DNA of 64,000 bases from Actinomycetota bacterium (GTDB lineage: Bacteria; Actinomycetota; Thermoleophilia; Gaiellales; Gaiellaceae), in contig PMNA01000017.1 of the NCBI GenBank assembly GCA_003162055.1, forward strand, positions 149,780 to 213,779. The letters run 5' to 3'. The notes under the pieces were generated by a model. It worked only from the letters and a program-made list of their open reading frames with translations, did no database searches and was not told the origin of the DNA. Shown in pieces: positions 24,527 to 35,335 of the stretch (positions are counted from its first letter, which is position 1; each line of letters starts with the position of its first letter). Both the position numbers and the translations under genes were made by a program.

Positions 24527-25702
24527 TCAGCCGGCAGTCTGGGGCGGCTGAGGCGGTTGCAGTACGCCGGCGGGCGGCTGCGGTACGCCAGTAAGCGCCT
24601 GCGCGAGTTGGGCCTCGGCGACGGAGGCGGAATCACCGCGCTCGATCGTGACCAGGAGCGCGCGCAGATTCTCGGCCGTCTCCTGCGCCTTGTCCCTGAA
24701 CTCGGCCATGCGTCGATTGAGGTGGACGTATTCGCCGGAGCGCTTCTCTTCGCTGACGTCGCGCATGCTGACAAGCAGTAGCCGAGTGCCCTCGGCGGTG
24801 GTCACAGCGGTCGCCATCGTCTCCATCAGCGCCCAGCTACCGTCGGCGCGCTTCATCCGCACCGCGAAGGGATAGGAGTCGCCGCGATAAACGTCACCGA
24901 TCGCGTCCTGGGCGATGGCCATGTCCTCGGGCTCGATCAGCGAGAGGAAGTTAACCCCGGCCAGGGCGTGGAAGTCGTAACCGAGCTCCTCGGCGCAGGA
25001 GGGAGAGGCATAGAGGAAGCGCCCCTCGCCGTCTACGAGCACAACGGCATCGGGCATGTTCTCGGCGATCTTGCGCAGGATCTCGCCTTCGCTGAGAAGC
25101 TGCGCCTCTTCGCGGCGAACATCGCTGATGTCGAAGACGACGGCAACGACACCGCCGATCTGGCCCGAGCCGTTCCTGTCGGGGCCGACACGAACGCGGT
25201 AGACCCGCGTGCCCCAGTCGAGCTCGTAGCTCAGGGTCTCGCCGCGCAACGCGCGGATGGTCGCGGCAATCGGCGTGAAGGTCGTGTCCTCGGTCTGAAA
25301 AAACTCGAACAGGGTCATGCCGACGAGGCTATCGGGGGCAAGCCCCAGATCGGCCAGCGCGCCGCCGCGGCAGCTCGTGAAACGCAACTGACCGTCTATC
25401 GCCCAGAGCATCGCCGGCATCTGATCGATCAGCGCCGGCGTAAGAGCGCCGTCGCTGCTTGCGGGAGTGCTTGGCGGTGTGCTTGGCGGTGTGCTTGGCG
25501 GTGTGCTCATGGGCGGATCTGACTCGGCTACAGGTGCGGCCGGTAGCGGGGATTCTTCTTCCTGCTCCTGCTCTTTTCCCTGTTCATGCAGTTCTTCCCG
25601 CACCGGTTCGGATGCCTCTACGGCGGCATCGTGCAGGTCGCCGGAAAGGTCTTGTCCCTTTTCCGACCGCCAGGAAAAGCGTGCAGAGCCGATTGACTGC
25701 AT
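24527..25702 (-). CDS. Double-PAS protein without an output domain
   Basis: A 391-residue soluble protein. An acidic, Pro-rich N-terminus (about 1-85) includes STPPSTPPSTPPSTP. PAS 1 is at about 90-200 (PAMLWAIDGQLRFTSCRGGA) and PAS 2 at about 215-335 (AENMPDAVVLVDGEGRFLYA), the latter ending in DVSEEKRSGEY, a typical PAC exit. A short coiled-coil helix follows, then a Pro-Gln tail (VPQPPAGVLQPPQPPQ). There is no kinase, GGDEF or DNA-binding domain. It sits inside the leu-ilv gene block in the same orientation, so it may sense a small molecule and act by protein contact. Start ATG 25702 is the longest; ATG 25510 is an alternative. Confidence 0.78.
   Translation of the reverse strand: MQSIGSARFSWRSEKGQDLSGDLHDAAVEASEPVREELHEQGKEQEQEEESPLPAAPVAESDPPMSTPPSTPPSTPPSTPASSDGALTPALIDQMPAMLWAIDGQLRFTSCRGGALADLGLAPDSLVGMTLFEFFQTEDTTFTPIAATIRALRGETLSYELDWGTRVYRVRVGPDRNGSGQIGGVVAVVFDISDVRREEAQLLSEGEILRKIAENMPDAVVLVDGEGRFLYASPSCAEELGYDFHALAGVNFLSLIEPEDMAIAQDAIGDVYRGDSYPFAVRMKRADGSWALMETMATAVTTAEGTRLLLVSMRDVSEEKRSGEYVHLNRRMAEFRDKAQETAENLRALLVTIERGDSASVAEAQLAQALTGVPQPPAGVLQPPQPPQTAG
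25467..25508. repeat. 12-bp tandem repeat coding for Thr-Pro-Pro-Ser
   Basis: GTGCTTGGCGGT is repeated three times head to tail, followed by a partial copy. On the coding strand it gives the TPPS units in the N-terminal linker of the PAS protein. Such repeats vary in number by slippage. Confidence 0.85.
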
Positions 25703-25765
25703 AGGCCGTCACTCTCTTTTCGGCTGCCGGGCTCGGAAGCTTGAAGGTTTTCGCGCCGCCTCGGC

Positions 25766-27472
25766 TCAGGTTTTTGGCCGAGTGATCGCGCCTTCCGAGG
25801 CCGAGCTGACCAGCGCCGCGTACTTGGCGAAAACGCCGCTCGTGTAGCGCGGCTCGGGCGCCTTCCAATCCGCCAGGCGGGCCTCGACCTCGGCGTCGGA
25901 AAGCTCGACTTTCAACTCGTGCGCCTCGACGTCCAAGACGATCACATCGTCCTCGCGCAGGGCGGCGATCGGGCCGCGGCGGGCAGCTTCGGGAGAGACG
26001 TGGGCGGCCATGAATCCATGCGTGGCGCCGGAGAAGCGCCCGTCAGTGATCAGCGCGACCGAATCGCCCAGCCCCTCACCCGCAAGCGCTGCCGTGACGG
26101 CGAGCATCTCGCGCATTCCGGGGCCGCCGGCCGGGCCTTCGTAACGGATCACGACCACGTCTCCGACGCCCACCTTGCCGGCCTTGACGGCGGCGAAGCA
26201 CTCCTCCTCGGAGTCGAATACGCGCGCCGGGCCGCGATGGAAGGTGCGGTCGTGCCCGGCCAGCTTGACGACGCAGCCCTCCGGCGCGATGTTGCCGCGC
26301 AGGATCGCGAAGCCGCCGCGCTTCTGAAACGGTTGCTCGATCCTCGAGACGACCTTCTGCCCCTGAGTCTCGCTGGCGGCCAGCGCGATCTCGCCCAACG
26401 TCCGTCCGTCCACGTTTCGGGCACTCAGATGAAGCAGGTCGCGCTTGGCCAGCTCGCGAGCTACCAATGCGCAGCCGCCCGCGTCGTAGAGGTCGGTGGC
26501 GACATACTGGCCGCCGGGAGTGAGGCTGGCGATTACCGGCGTCCGCGCGGCGATCTCTTCGAAGTCGTCGATCTCGAGTGGAACTCCGGCCTCGCGCGCG
26601 ACTGCCAGCAGATGCAGGACGCCGTTGGTGGAGCCGCCGCTCGCGGCCACCGAGGTGATTGCGTTCTCGAGCGCCTCGCGGCTCACGACCTGCCTGGGAG
26701 TGATGTTCTCGCGCACGAGCTTCATCACCAGCTCGCCGGCCTTGTTGGCCGCCGCGTTCTTCCCCCGATCCGTCGCCGGCACCTCGTTCAGCCCGGCCGG
26801 GCTGATGCCGAGGAAGTCGAGCGCCATCGACATCGTGTTGGCGGTGAACTGACCGCCGCAAGCGCCGGCGCCCGGGCAGGCGAGCGTCTCCAGCTCGTGC
26901 AGGTCGTCGTCCGTCATCTTGCCGACAGCGTGCGTTCCGACCGCTTCGAACACATCCTGAATGGTCACATCCTTGCCGCGCCAGCGACCGGGTGCGATCG
27001 AGCCGTTGTAGAGCACGAGCCCGGGGATATCGAGCCGAAGAAGAGCCATCAGAGCCGCCGGAATCGTCTTGTCGCAGCCAACCAGGCAGACCAGCCCGTC
27101 GAACATGTGACTGTAGGCGACGAGCTCGATCGAGTCGGCGATCACTTCGCGCGAGACGAGCGAGCCACGCATGCCCGGCGTGCCCATGGTGACCCCGTCC
27201 GAGATGGCGATCGTGTTGAACTCGACCGGCATTCCGCCGGCCTCGCGGATACCGCGGCGAACGTGACCAGCCAGCTCGCGCTGATTGTAGTTGCAGGGCA
27301 TCGTCTCGATCCAGGTCGTGGCGATTCCCACCAGCGGCTTGGCGAGATCGTCATCAGTGAAGCCGATGGCCTTGAAGTAGGAGCGTGCCGGCGCGCGATC
27401 GGGGCCGTCGGTGAGCAGCCGGCTGCGCCGCTTGGCGGGATTCGACGGATAGTCGTACACGCTCGGGCTCAT
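25766..27472 (-). CDS. ilvD: Dihydroxy-acid dehydratase
   Basis: A 568-residue iron-sulfur enzyme, third common step of valine and isoleucine synthesis. [15 protein letters not shown] and [20 protein letters not shown] carry cluster Cys residues, and [20 protein letters not shown] is the C-terminal active-site signature. The start is taken at [17 protein letters not shown] (27472), as in homologues; 13 further codons upstream look like leader sequence. It lies in the same direction as ilvC, ilvN and ilvB, separated from them by thrB and hom. Confidence 0.95.
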   Translation of the reverse strand: MSPSVYDYPSNPAKRRSRLLTDGPDRAPARSYFKAIGFTDDDLAKPLVGIATTWIETMPCNYNQRELAGHVRRGIREAGGMPVEFNTIAISDGVTMGTPGMRGSLVSREVIADSIELVAYSHMFDGLVCLVGCDKTIPAALMALLRLDIPGLVLYNGSIAPGRWRGKDVTIQDVFEAVGTHAVGKMTDDDLHELETLACPGAGACGGQFTANTMSMALDFLGISPAGLNEVPATDRGKNAAANKAGELVMKLVRENITPRQVVSREALENAITSVAASGGSTNGVLHLLAVAREAGVPLEIDDFEEIAARTPVIASLTPGGQYVATDLYDAGGCALVARELAKRDLLHLSARNVDGRTLGEIALAASETQGQKVVSRIEQPFQKRGGFAILRGNIAPEGCVVKLAGHDRTFHRGPARVFDSEEECFAAVKAGKVGVGDVVVIRYEGPAGGPGMREMLAVTAALAGEGLGDSVALITDGRFSGATHGFMAAHVSPEAARRGPIAALREDDVIVLDVEAHELKVELSDAEVEARLADWKAPEPRYTSGVFAKYAALVSSASEGAITRPKT

Positions 27473-27544
27473 GCCGAGGATGGTAACCGCTGAGACGATG
27501 CTGGCCGCCAAGCACGGGCAGGAGCCTCGTCTCGCCGGGCGGCG

Positions 27545-28411
27545 CTAGAAGCTCTGCACGCCGCTGGTGGCAAGCTCGACTGCCAGCACTTCGCACTCGT
27601 CGAAGCGCTTGTGCAGCTCCTGCGCGCAGGGTTCGACTTCCTCGTGCCGCGCCCAGACGATGACCGTTGGGCCCGAGCCCGAGAGAGTGACCCCGACCGA
27701 TCCGAGCGCCGGCTTCGCTTTCAGCTCGGCCAACAGCGGCGCCGCCTGCGAGCGATAGGGCTCGTGCAGCCGGTCGTCGAGAGCGGCGCTGAGCAGCTCG
27801 AGATCGCCGGTCGCGAGCGACGCGCCGAGCAGGGCCGCGCGGCCGCTGGAGTAAGCGGCGTCGGCATGGCCGATCTTGGCGGGCAGTCCGGCTCGGGAGG
27901 TGACGGTCTCGACGCTGTGCCCGGGAACGACGGCAATCGGCGCGAGCGGAAGCGAATCGGCGATACGACGCCCGTGCCATACGCCTGCCTCCTCCCAGGA
28001 AAGCGTTACGCCGCCGTAGAGACAGGCGGCGAGATTGTCGGCGTGCGACTCCAGTTGCGTCGCCATGGGCAGCAACTCGGCGGGGTCGGGCTCGACTCCT
28101 TCCCAGAGCGACGCGGCGGCGAGGCCGAGCACAATCGTGGCCGAGCTGGAACCAAGCCCGCGGGCGAAGGGAATTCGGTTGAGAAAACGGAAGCGCTTCC
28201 GCTCCAGCCCGGCGATCAGGGCAAAGGCCTGCAGACCGAGATGGGTCTCGTCCCGCGGCGTCTCGGAGACGCCCTCGCCTTCGACCTCGACGAATGTGCT
28301 CTCGGCCTCGCTCACCTCGAGCTCATTCCAGAGCTCCAGCGCCATCCCGGCGCAGTCGAAAGCGGGGCCTAGATTGGCGCTGGTCGCCGGGGCTTTGAGC
28401 CGCACGTTCAC
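27545..28411 (-). CDS. thrB: Homoserine kinase
   Basis: A 288-residue GHMP kinase that phosphorylates homoserine for threonine synthesis. It opens VRLKAPATSANLGPAFDCAG, the GHMP motif 1 region. The ATP loop is PFARGLGSSSATIVLG and motif 3 is GVTLSGSGPTVI. The GTG at 28411 is chosen because the conserved domain begins there; the frame continues upstream into hom. It follows hom by 58 bp. The expected partner thrC is not in the window. Confidence 0.93.
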   Translation of the reverse strand: MNVRLKAPATSANLGPAFDCAGMALELWNELEVSEAESTFVEVEGEGVSETPRDETHLGLQAFALIAGLERKRFRFLNRIPFARGLGSSSATIVLGLAAASLWEGVEPDPAELLPMATQLESHADNLAACLYGGVTLSWEEAGVWHGRRIADSLPLAPIAVVPGHSVETVTSRAGLPAKIGHADAAYSSGRAALLGASLATGDLELLSAALDDRLHEPYRSQAAPLLAELKAKPALGSVGVTLSGSGPTVIVWARHEEVEPCAQELHKRFDECEVLAVELATSGVQSF

Positions 28412-28469
28412 CTGGCAGCGCCGGGAATCGAGCTCGAGCCGGAGCCGACCGCGACCGAGCTTCTCCTGA

Positions 28470-30795
<2,326 letters not shown>

Positions 30796-30821
30796 TTACG
30801 CGGTGTTCGTTCTGTGAGTTT

Positions 30822-31304
30822 CTAGTGTCTTACCGCACGGCTGAGGCCGATGCGACCGGTGCGCACCATTTCCTTGATTCCGTAGGGCCTGACCAGCTCC
30901 TCGAAGGAGTCGAGATCCTCCGGATGGCCGACCATCTCGAACACGATCTCCTTTGGCCCGAGGTCGGAGACCCGTGCGCCGTAGTGATCGGCGAAGGCCA
31001 TCAGCTCGCCCCGCCGCTCGGGCGGAGCCGCCACGGTGAAGAGCGCGATCTCCCGCTCGACGGCGTCGTCGGGCGTGAGCTCGGTGAGCTTGAGCACGTT
31101 CACGAGCTTGTAGATCTGTTTCGTGATCTGCTCGAGCGAGTGCTCGGCGCAGTCGACGCGCAGAGTGACACGAGAGACGCCTTCGCGCTCGGTTTGCCCG
31201 ACGGCCAGCGAGTCGATGTTGTAGCCACGCCGCGCGAACAGGTTGGTGATGCGCGAGAGCGCGCCCGGCTTGTCCTCGACGAGGACCGAGAGAGTGTGCT
31301 TCAT
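30822..31304 (-). CDS. ilvN: Acetolactate synthase small (regulatory) subunit
   Basis: A 160-residue protein with an N-terminal ACT domain (HTLSVLVEDKPGALSRITNL, FARRGYNIDSLAVG) and a C-terminal ALS_ss_C domain (ending YGIKEMVRTGRIGLSR). It binds valine and confers feedback inhibition on the IlvB catalytic subunit. The ATG overlaps the ilvB stop as ATGA, giving coupled, balanced translation. Confidence 0.96.
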   Translation of the reverse strand: MKHTLSVLVEDKPGALSRITNLFARRGYNIDSLAVGQTEREGVSRVTLRVDCAEHSLEQITKQIYKLVNVLKLTELTPDDAVEREIALFTVAAPPERRGELMAFADHYGARVSDLGPKEIVFEMVGHPEDLDSFEELVRPYGIKEMVRTGRIGLSRAVRH

Positions 31305-33055
31305 CTCGCCTCGAACTCCTTTACCTTCTCGTGACTGCCGTATTCAAGGATGTCGGCCGCCGAAGCGCCGGGTGGAATCATCGGGAACACCTTTTCCTGC
31401 GAGTCGCAGACGGCGTCCACAACCACCGAGCGTCCAGCCGCATTCTCCGCTATTGCCCGCTCGAGCGCCGCGTCGAGCTCGCTCGAGTCGGTGACCGTCA
31501 TCGCCACCGCGCCGAAGGCCTCGGCCATCTTGGCGTAGTCGGGAATCGGGCCGGTCAGATCGGTCTGCGAGTAGCGCTCGTCGTAGAACATCTCCTGCCA
31601 CTGGCGCACCATGCCGAGATAGCCGTTCCTGATCAGCACGACGATGATCGGCAGCCCGTGCAGGGTCGCCGTGGTCAGCTCCTTCGAGGTCATCTGGAAG
31701 CAGCCGTCGCCGTCGATGCAGATCACCGTCGCGTCGGGCCGGGCTGCCTTGGCGCCGACGGCCGCCGGCACGCCGAAGCCCATCGTCCCGAGACCACCCG
31801 AGGTGATGAAGGAGCGCGGCCGGTCACAGACCATGTACTGCATGGCCCACATCTGGTGCTGGCCCACTCCGGTCGCCCAGATGATGTCGTCGCGCCCAGC
31901 GGTCGCGTCACGCACCGCCTCGAGCACCTGCTGCGGCTTGAGCAGGTCGCCCAACTCGTAGCGCAGCGGAAATTCGTCCTTCCACTCGGCGATCTTGCTG
32001 ATCCACTCGGCCGGTCCCTCACGGCCCTCGGGGATCTGCTTGCGCAGCTCTCCGAGGAGCTTTGCCAGCGCCGGCTGGAGCGGAGCGCAGATCGGAATCT
32101 GAACCTCGCGGATCTTGCCGATCTCGGCCGCGTCCACCTCGAAGTGGATGACCCTGGCGTTCGGGGCGAAGGCCGACACGTTGCCGGTCACGCGATCGTC
32201 GAAACGGGCGCCGATCGCGATCACGAGATCCGCCCGGTTCAACGCCATGTTCGCGTACTTCATGCCGTGCATGCCGGGGTGGCCGACGTTGAGAGGATGC
32301 GAGTCGGGGAAGCCGCCCTTGCCCGTCAGCGTCGTCACGACCGGGATGCCTGTCAGCTCGGCCAGCTCGAGCAGCTCGGCGGAGGCCTCGCCGTTGATCA
32401 CTCCGCCGCCCGCGTAGATGACCGGCTTGTCGGCTTCGAGGATCGCCCTGGCGGCCGAGATGATCTGGCGCTGGTTGACCTTCCGCGGCGGATTCCAGCC
32501 CGGCAGATCGACGTGATCCGGGTACTTGAAGTCGAGCTCGGCGACCTGCGCGTCCTTGGTGATGTCCACCAGCACGGGGCCGGAGCGACCGGTCTGGGCG
32601 ACGTGGAACGCCGCCTTGATCGTTGCCGGAATATCGCTGGCCTTCTGCACCAGCCAGGAGTGCTTGACGATCGGAAGGGTGATCCCGGTCGCGTTCGTCT
32701 CCTGGAAGGCATCGGTGCCGATCTTGGTCGAGGGCACCTGACCGGTGATGCAGACGAGCGGCGTGGAATCCATCCAGGCATCCGCGATCGCCGTGATCAG
32801 ATTGGTCGCGCCCGGCCCCGAGGTTGCGATCGCTACGCCCACCTTGCCGCTGGCGCGGGCGTAGCCCTCGGCCATGTGGCCGGCTCCCTGCTCGTGGCGC
32901 GCCAGCACGTGGCGCAGCTTGCTGCCGTTTGCCTGCGCCCGGTAGAGAGCGTCGTAGGTGTCGATGATCATTCCGCCCGGGACTCCGAAGCAGACGTCGA
33001 CGCCCTCGGCTTCCAGCGAGCGAATAATGGCGTCAGCTCCTGTCATCCTGGTCAT
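31301..33055 (-). CDS. ilvB: Acetolactate synthase large (catalytic) subunit
   Basis: A 584-residue thiamine-diphosphate enzyme, first common step of branched-chain synthesis. VCFGVPGGMIIDTYDAL begins the ThDP-binding N domain, with catalytic Glu55 in ARHEQGAGHMAEGYA. The FAD-associated middle domain follows, and the C-terminal ThDP/Mg motif is ICIDGDGCFQMTSKEL through LIRNGYLGMVRQWQ. GGAGGAA lies 5 nt before ATG 33055. It is the first gene of the minus-strand block, so its upstream region should hold the main promoter and any attenuator. Confidence 0.97.
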   Translation of the reverse strand: MTRMTGADAIIRSLEAEGVDVCFGVPGGMIIDTYDALYRAQANGSKLRHVLARHEQGAGHMAEGYARASGKVGVAIATSGPGATNLITAIADAWMDSTPLVCITGQVPSTKIGTDAFQETNATGITLPIVKHSWLVQKASDIPATIKAAFHVAQTGRSGPVLVDITKDAQVAELDFKYPDHVDLPGWNPPRKVNQRQIISAARAILEADKPVIYAGGGVINGEASAELLELAELTGIPVVTTLTGKGGFPDSHPLNVGHPGMHGMKYANMALNRADLVIAIGARFDDRVTGNVSAFAPNARVIHFEVDAAEIGKIREVQIPICAPLQPALAKLLGELRKQIPEGREGPAEWISKIAEWKDEFPLRYELGDLLKPQQVLEAVRDATAGRDDIIWATGVGQHQMWAMQYMVCDRPRSFITSGGLGTMGFGVPAAVGAKAARPDATVICIDGDGCFQMTSKELTTATLHGLPIIVVLIRNGYLGMVRQWQEMFYDERYSQTDLTGPIPDYAKMAEAFGAVAMTVTDSSELDAALERAIAENAAGRSVVVDAVCDSQEKVFPMIPPGASAADILEYGSHEKVKEFEAR

Positions 33056-33159
33056 CCGAGTTCCTCCATCGAAAGATTGTCGCCGCGCCGAGTAATGGAT
33101 CGCCCGGCGAGGATTTCATTAGATTCGCGCGTGGTCGCAGCGATTCTCGCCCTGACCAT
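33052..33159 (-). CDS. Possible 35-codon leader ORF overlapping the ilvB start
   Basis: ATG at 33157-33159 opens a frame beginning MVRARIAATTRESNEILAG. It ends SMEELG at a TGA that overlaps the ilvB ATG as ATGA. It could couple translation to ilvB. It has few branched-chain codons in a row, so it is not a classical attenuation peptide, and it has no clear Shine-Dalgarno. The rest of the region up to 33571 holds one hairpin and no gene that I accept. Confidence 0.25.
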   Translation of the reverse strand: MVRARIAATTRESNEILAGRSITRRGDNLSMEELG

Positions 33160-33360
33160 ATCGGCTGTTCGCACCCCTCTGCGCGGTACTTCGTTTGCAG
33201 GCCAGGAGAGCACCGCTGTAGCGGGGCACGGGCTTGCTGCAATCGGGTTGTCAGATCTGGTGCTCATTGCCGTCGTTTTTCTCCTTGCCACAGCCGTCTG
33301 CGGACGCACCTGTGGCGTTAGTCCGGTCTGTGTGTGGCGCCTCAGCGCTCTGAAAAGTTC

Positions 33361-33378
33361 GTTCCCCTAGCGGGGAAC
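33361..33378. terminator. Hairpin between the DUF1361 gene and ilvB
   Basis: GTTCCCC-TAG-CGGGGAAC. On the minus strand it is followed by GAACTTTT, so it may terminate transcripts coming from the DUF1361-like gene about 190 bp upstream. The preceding CTGAAAAGTTCG also resembles the left arm of the palindromic repeat found near tRNA-Asp, so it may be a decayed copy. Confidence 0.45.
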
Positions 33379-33571
33379 CGTGACCGTAACGACGGTAATC
33401 GTGACGAGGCCGACGAGTGCGCGCACGTCGCGAGAGAGCTGACTGGATGCGGAGTCGACCTTCATAACGGTACGTCTAGTGTGGCGATGGCGACCCGAGT
33501 CTGTCAAGCGGGGAGGAGCGCGGGTCGCGCCGGAGGTTGAGCTTTCGAAGGTCGGCCCACTTCACAGCGAG

Positions 33572-34303
33572 TTACCTCGTCGAGCCTTCTCCTCTGGCTC
33601 GAGTGAACCTCCGAAACCGGCGCAGGGTCGGCAGCAGCCCGGCGATCTCGCAGAGGGTTGCATAGGTGAGCATGAGGAAGACCGCGTAGGAGAACGTGAC
33701 TCCGAGTGTTCGAGGGTACAAAGCCGGGCTCGTCAGTTGATGCCACGTTTCTCGGACAAGCAGACCCGGCCGCAACACAATGTCCCAGGAGTTCCGGACC
33801 TCGAAGCGCCCGATGTAGATCCCAAAAGCCGCGAGTAGGAGCGCACCGGCGGCCGATAGCCAGCCGACGAGCGCGCCGGCGGCCGAGCTGATCAATCTCT
33901 GCACGCGGTTGAGCGAGACCAGGCCAAGGAGCAGACCTGTCCATGCGAACGAGGCGATGAGAAGCACGTCGAACCAGAGAGGGGCGGCGCGCCGCGGTGC
34001 GAGGTGGATGAAGTCCGTGATGATGTACGGGGCGTTCGGGAAGAACAGGAGCCAGACTGCCGCGAGCAGGACGAGAAGTGCCGGGCGGCGGCCGCGGCTC
34101 TGGACTTTCTCGATCAAGAGCGATACGGCGAATGGGATCCAGGCGAGGAAGAGATTCCAGATGAGGAACAGGTAGAACCGGTTGCCGGTGTATACGATGC
34201 GCGCGCATTCGAGGCCGATGCAGTAGAGAGAGCCGAGCAGGAGGATGGCGACACCGGGACGGAGCGCCGGCCGTTCGTGCTCTGACTCCCGCGCTTCTCG
34301 CAC
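33572..34303 (-). CDS. DUF1361 family membrane protein
   Basis: A 243-residue membrane protein with about six to seven hydrophobic segments. The family hallmark is present: FLIWNLFLAWIPFAVSLL, then VWLLFFPNAPYIITDFIHL, and a later LWFDVLLIASFAWTG. DUF1361 proteins are of unknown function. It is the furthest downstream of two minus-strand genes between gltB and ilvB and seems independent of the ilv operon. The first ATG places helix 1 at about residue 18. Confidence 0.87.
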   Translation of the reverse strand: MREARESEHERPALRPGVAILLLGSLYCIGLECARIVYTGNRFYLFLIWNLFLAWIPFAVSLLIEKVQSRGRRPALLVLLAAVWLLFFPNAPYIITDFIHLAPRRAAPLWFDVLLIASFAWTGLLLGLVSLNRVQRLISSAAGALVGWLSAAGALLLAAFGIYIGRFEVRNSWDIVLRPGLLVRETWHQLTSPALYPRTLGVTFSYAVFLMLTYATLCEIAGLLPTLRRFRRFTRARGEGSTR

Positions 34304-34450
34304 TCTCGGCGGGCGGGCGTGCTCGGGCGAGCCGGGCGCACGTTTGGCAAACCGGGATCGGGACTGGGAGCTGCGACGGTCGATACGGTCACAATACCGG
34401 CGGCCCCGACCCGGAGCTTCTGTCCGGTCGGAGCAAGAACTCCCGCTCGG

Positions 34451-34990
34451 CTACTTCATCATCGTGAAGCTGACCAGCAGAATTCCGTCGCCGAGCTCGA
34501 AGGCGAGGTGGTTGTCGAGCGTGGCCAGGTAGCGATCGGTCGCGCCGATGAGAGCGTGCAGCGACACATCCCAGACCTTCTTCTTGCCGCGCCCGAGAAC
34601 TGCTTCGAGCTGCTCGCGCAAGGCGCGTGCGATGTCGTTCGTGCCAACGTGGAGCTCGCCCGGCCGCGGATCGCTCTCGCGCCTGGCGCGGTAGAACTGG
34701 CGCAGCTCGTCGTCGGCCAGGAGCCAACGGCTGAACAGCTCCTCCGCGGGTTGCTCCCAGGGCTTCAGCTCTTCCAGCTGCATCTCCCAGTGCTTGACCG
34801 GCGGCTTCAACTTCTTGCCGAGTGAATCGAAGTACTCCTGCAGTGTCTCTTCGACGCCGCCCTCGACGGGGAGCACTATGACGTCGTGCTCGAAGCGCGA
34901 GATCGTGAGCGCCTGATGGAGCTTGGCGTAGCCTTGCAAGAAGCCGCGCAGCTCGCCGATTTTTTCCTGATCGGGATCCTGGGTAGCCAT
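34451..34990 (-). CDS. Conserved-looking soluble protein of unknown function
   Basis: A 179-residue soluble protein that I do not recognise. It is mostly helical at the start (KIGELRGFLQGYAKLHQAL). A strand-rich middle (FEHDVIVLPVEGG) and a Trp-rich acidic segment (KHWEMQLEELKPWEQPAEEL) follow, and it ends in a helix-strand unit (LATLDNHLAFELGDGILLVS). There is no signal peptide or membrane segment. The preceding region to 35335 is non-coding. Codon use is GC-rich like its neighbours, which supports a real gene. Confidence 0.7.
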   Translation of the reverse strand: MATQDPDQEKIGELRGFLQGYAKLHQALTISRFEHDVIVLPVEGGVEETLQEYFDSLGKKLKPPVKHWEMQLEELKPWEQPAEELFSRWLLADDELRQFYRARRESDPRPGELHVGTNDIARALREQLEAVLGRGKKKVWDVSLHALIGATDRYLATLDNHLAFELGDGILLVSFTMMK

Positions 34991-35335
34991 GATCTTCTGA
35001 TTCTCGTCGATCTAGAGGACGCGGTCGAGGGGAACCGTTGGCTCGGCTCGGAGTGAAGACTCGCTCCTCAGGGGATTCCCCGACCTTTGCTGCCTGGTTC
35101 CACGTTGATCAATAGTCGCTTCAACAGGTACAGTCCGGAGAACGATGGCAAGCGCAGCAATGACACCGTTCACGTCTGGGAAGATGGCTGTCTCCATTCG
35201 CTCGGCTGCTCTGGCTTCGGCTAAGCGCGCTGCTGCAGAACGCTAGCCGGCGTCTTTCGTCTCCGCGCCGACTAGCAGGTAGATGAGAGGCGACAGCCCG
35301 AGTTGATCACAACCCGGGCTCGAAAGGTACGTGTC
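34991..35335. other. Non-coding region upstream of gltB with several hairpins
   Basis: About 345 bp without an accepted gene. Visible structure includes GGAGTGA / TCGCTCC near 35050-35067, GGGG-ATT-CCCC at 35071-35081, and GCCCG-A-GTTG-ATCA-CAAC-C-CGGGC at 35296-35319. The last ends 16 nt before the gltB start codon, with the ribosome binding site (AAAGG) just after it. I checked by eye for T-box and SRP RNA signatures and found none that hold. Confidence 0.4.

Noticed and set aside
25459..25847. Plus-strand frames opposite the PAS protein linker
   Set aside because: They translate the 12-bp repeat into LGGV units; low complexity, no start signals, antisense to a supported gene.
31331..33370. 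Plus-strand open frame of 679 codons opposite ilvB
   Set aside because: It is the antisense of ilvB with typical GC-rich shadow composition. The last part (33094-33372) contains one hydrophobic stretch but no start signal.
35050..35150. Possible SRP (4.5S) RNA or T-box before gltB, because of CAGTCCGGAGAACG and CTGCCTGGTTCC segments
   Set aside because: The GGAAG...GCAGC apical motif of SRP RNA and the AGGGTGG-type T-box core are not present, and no closing stem could be folded.
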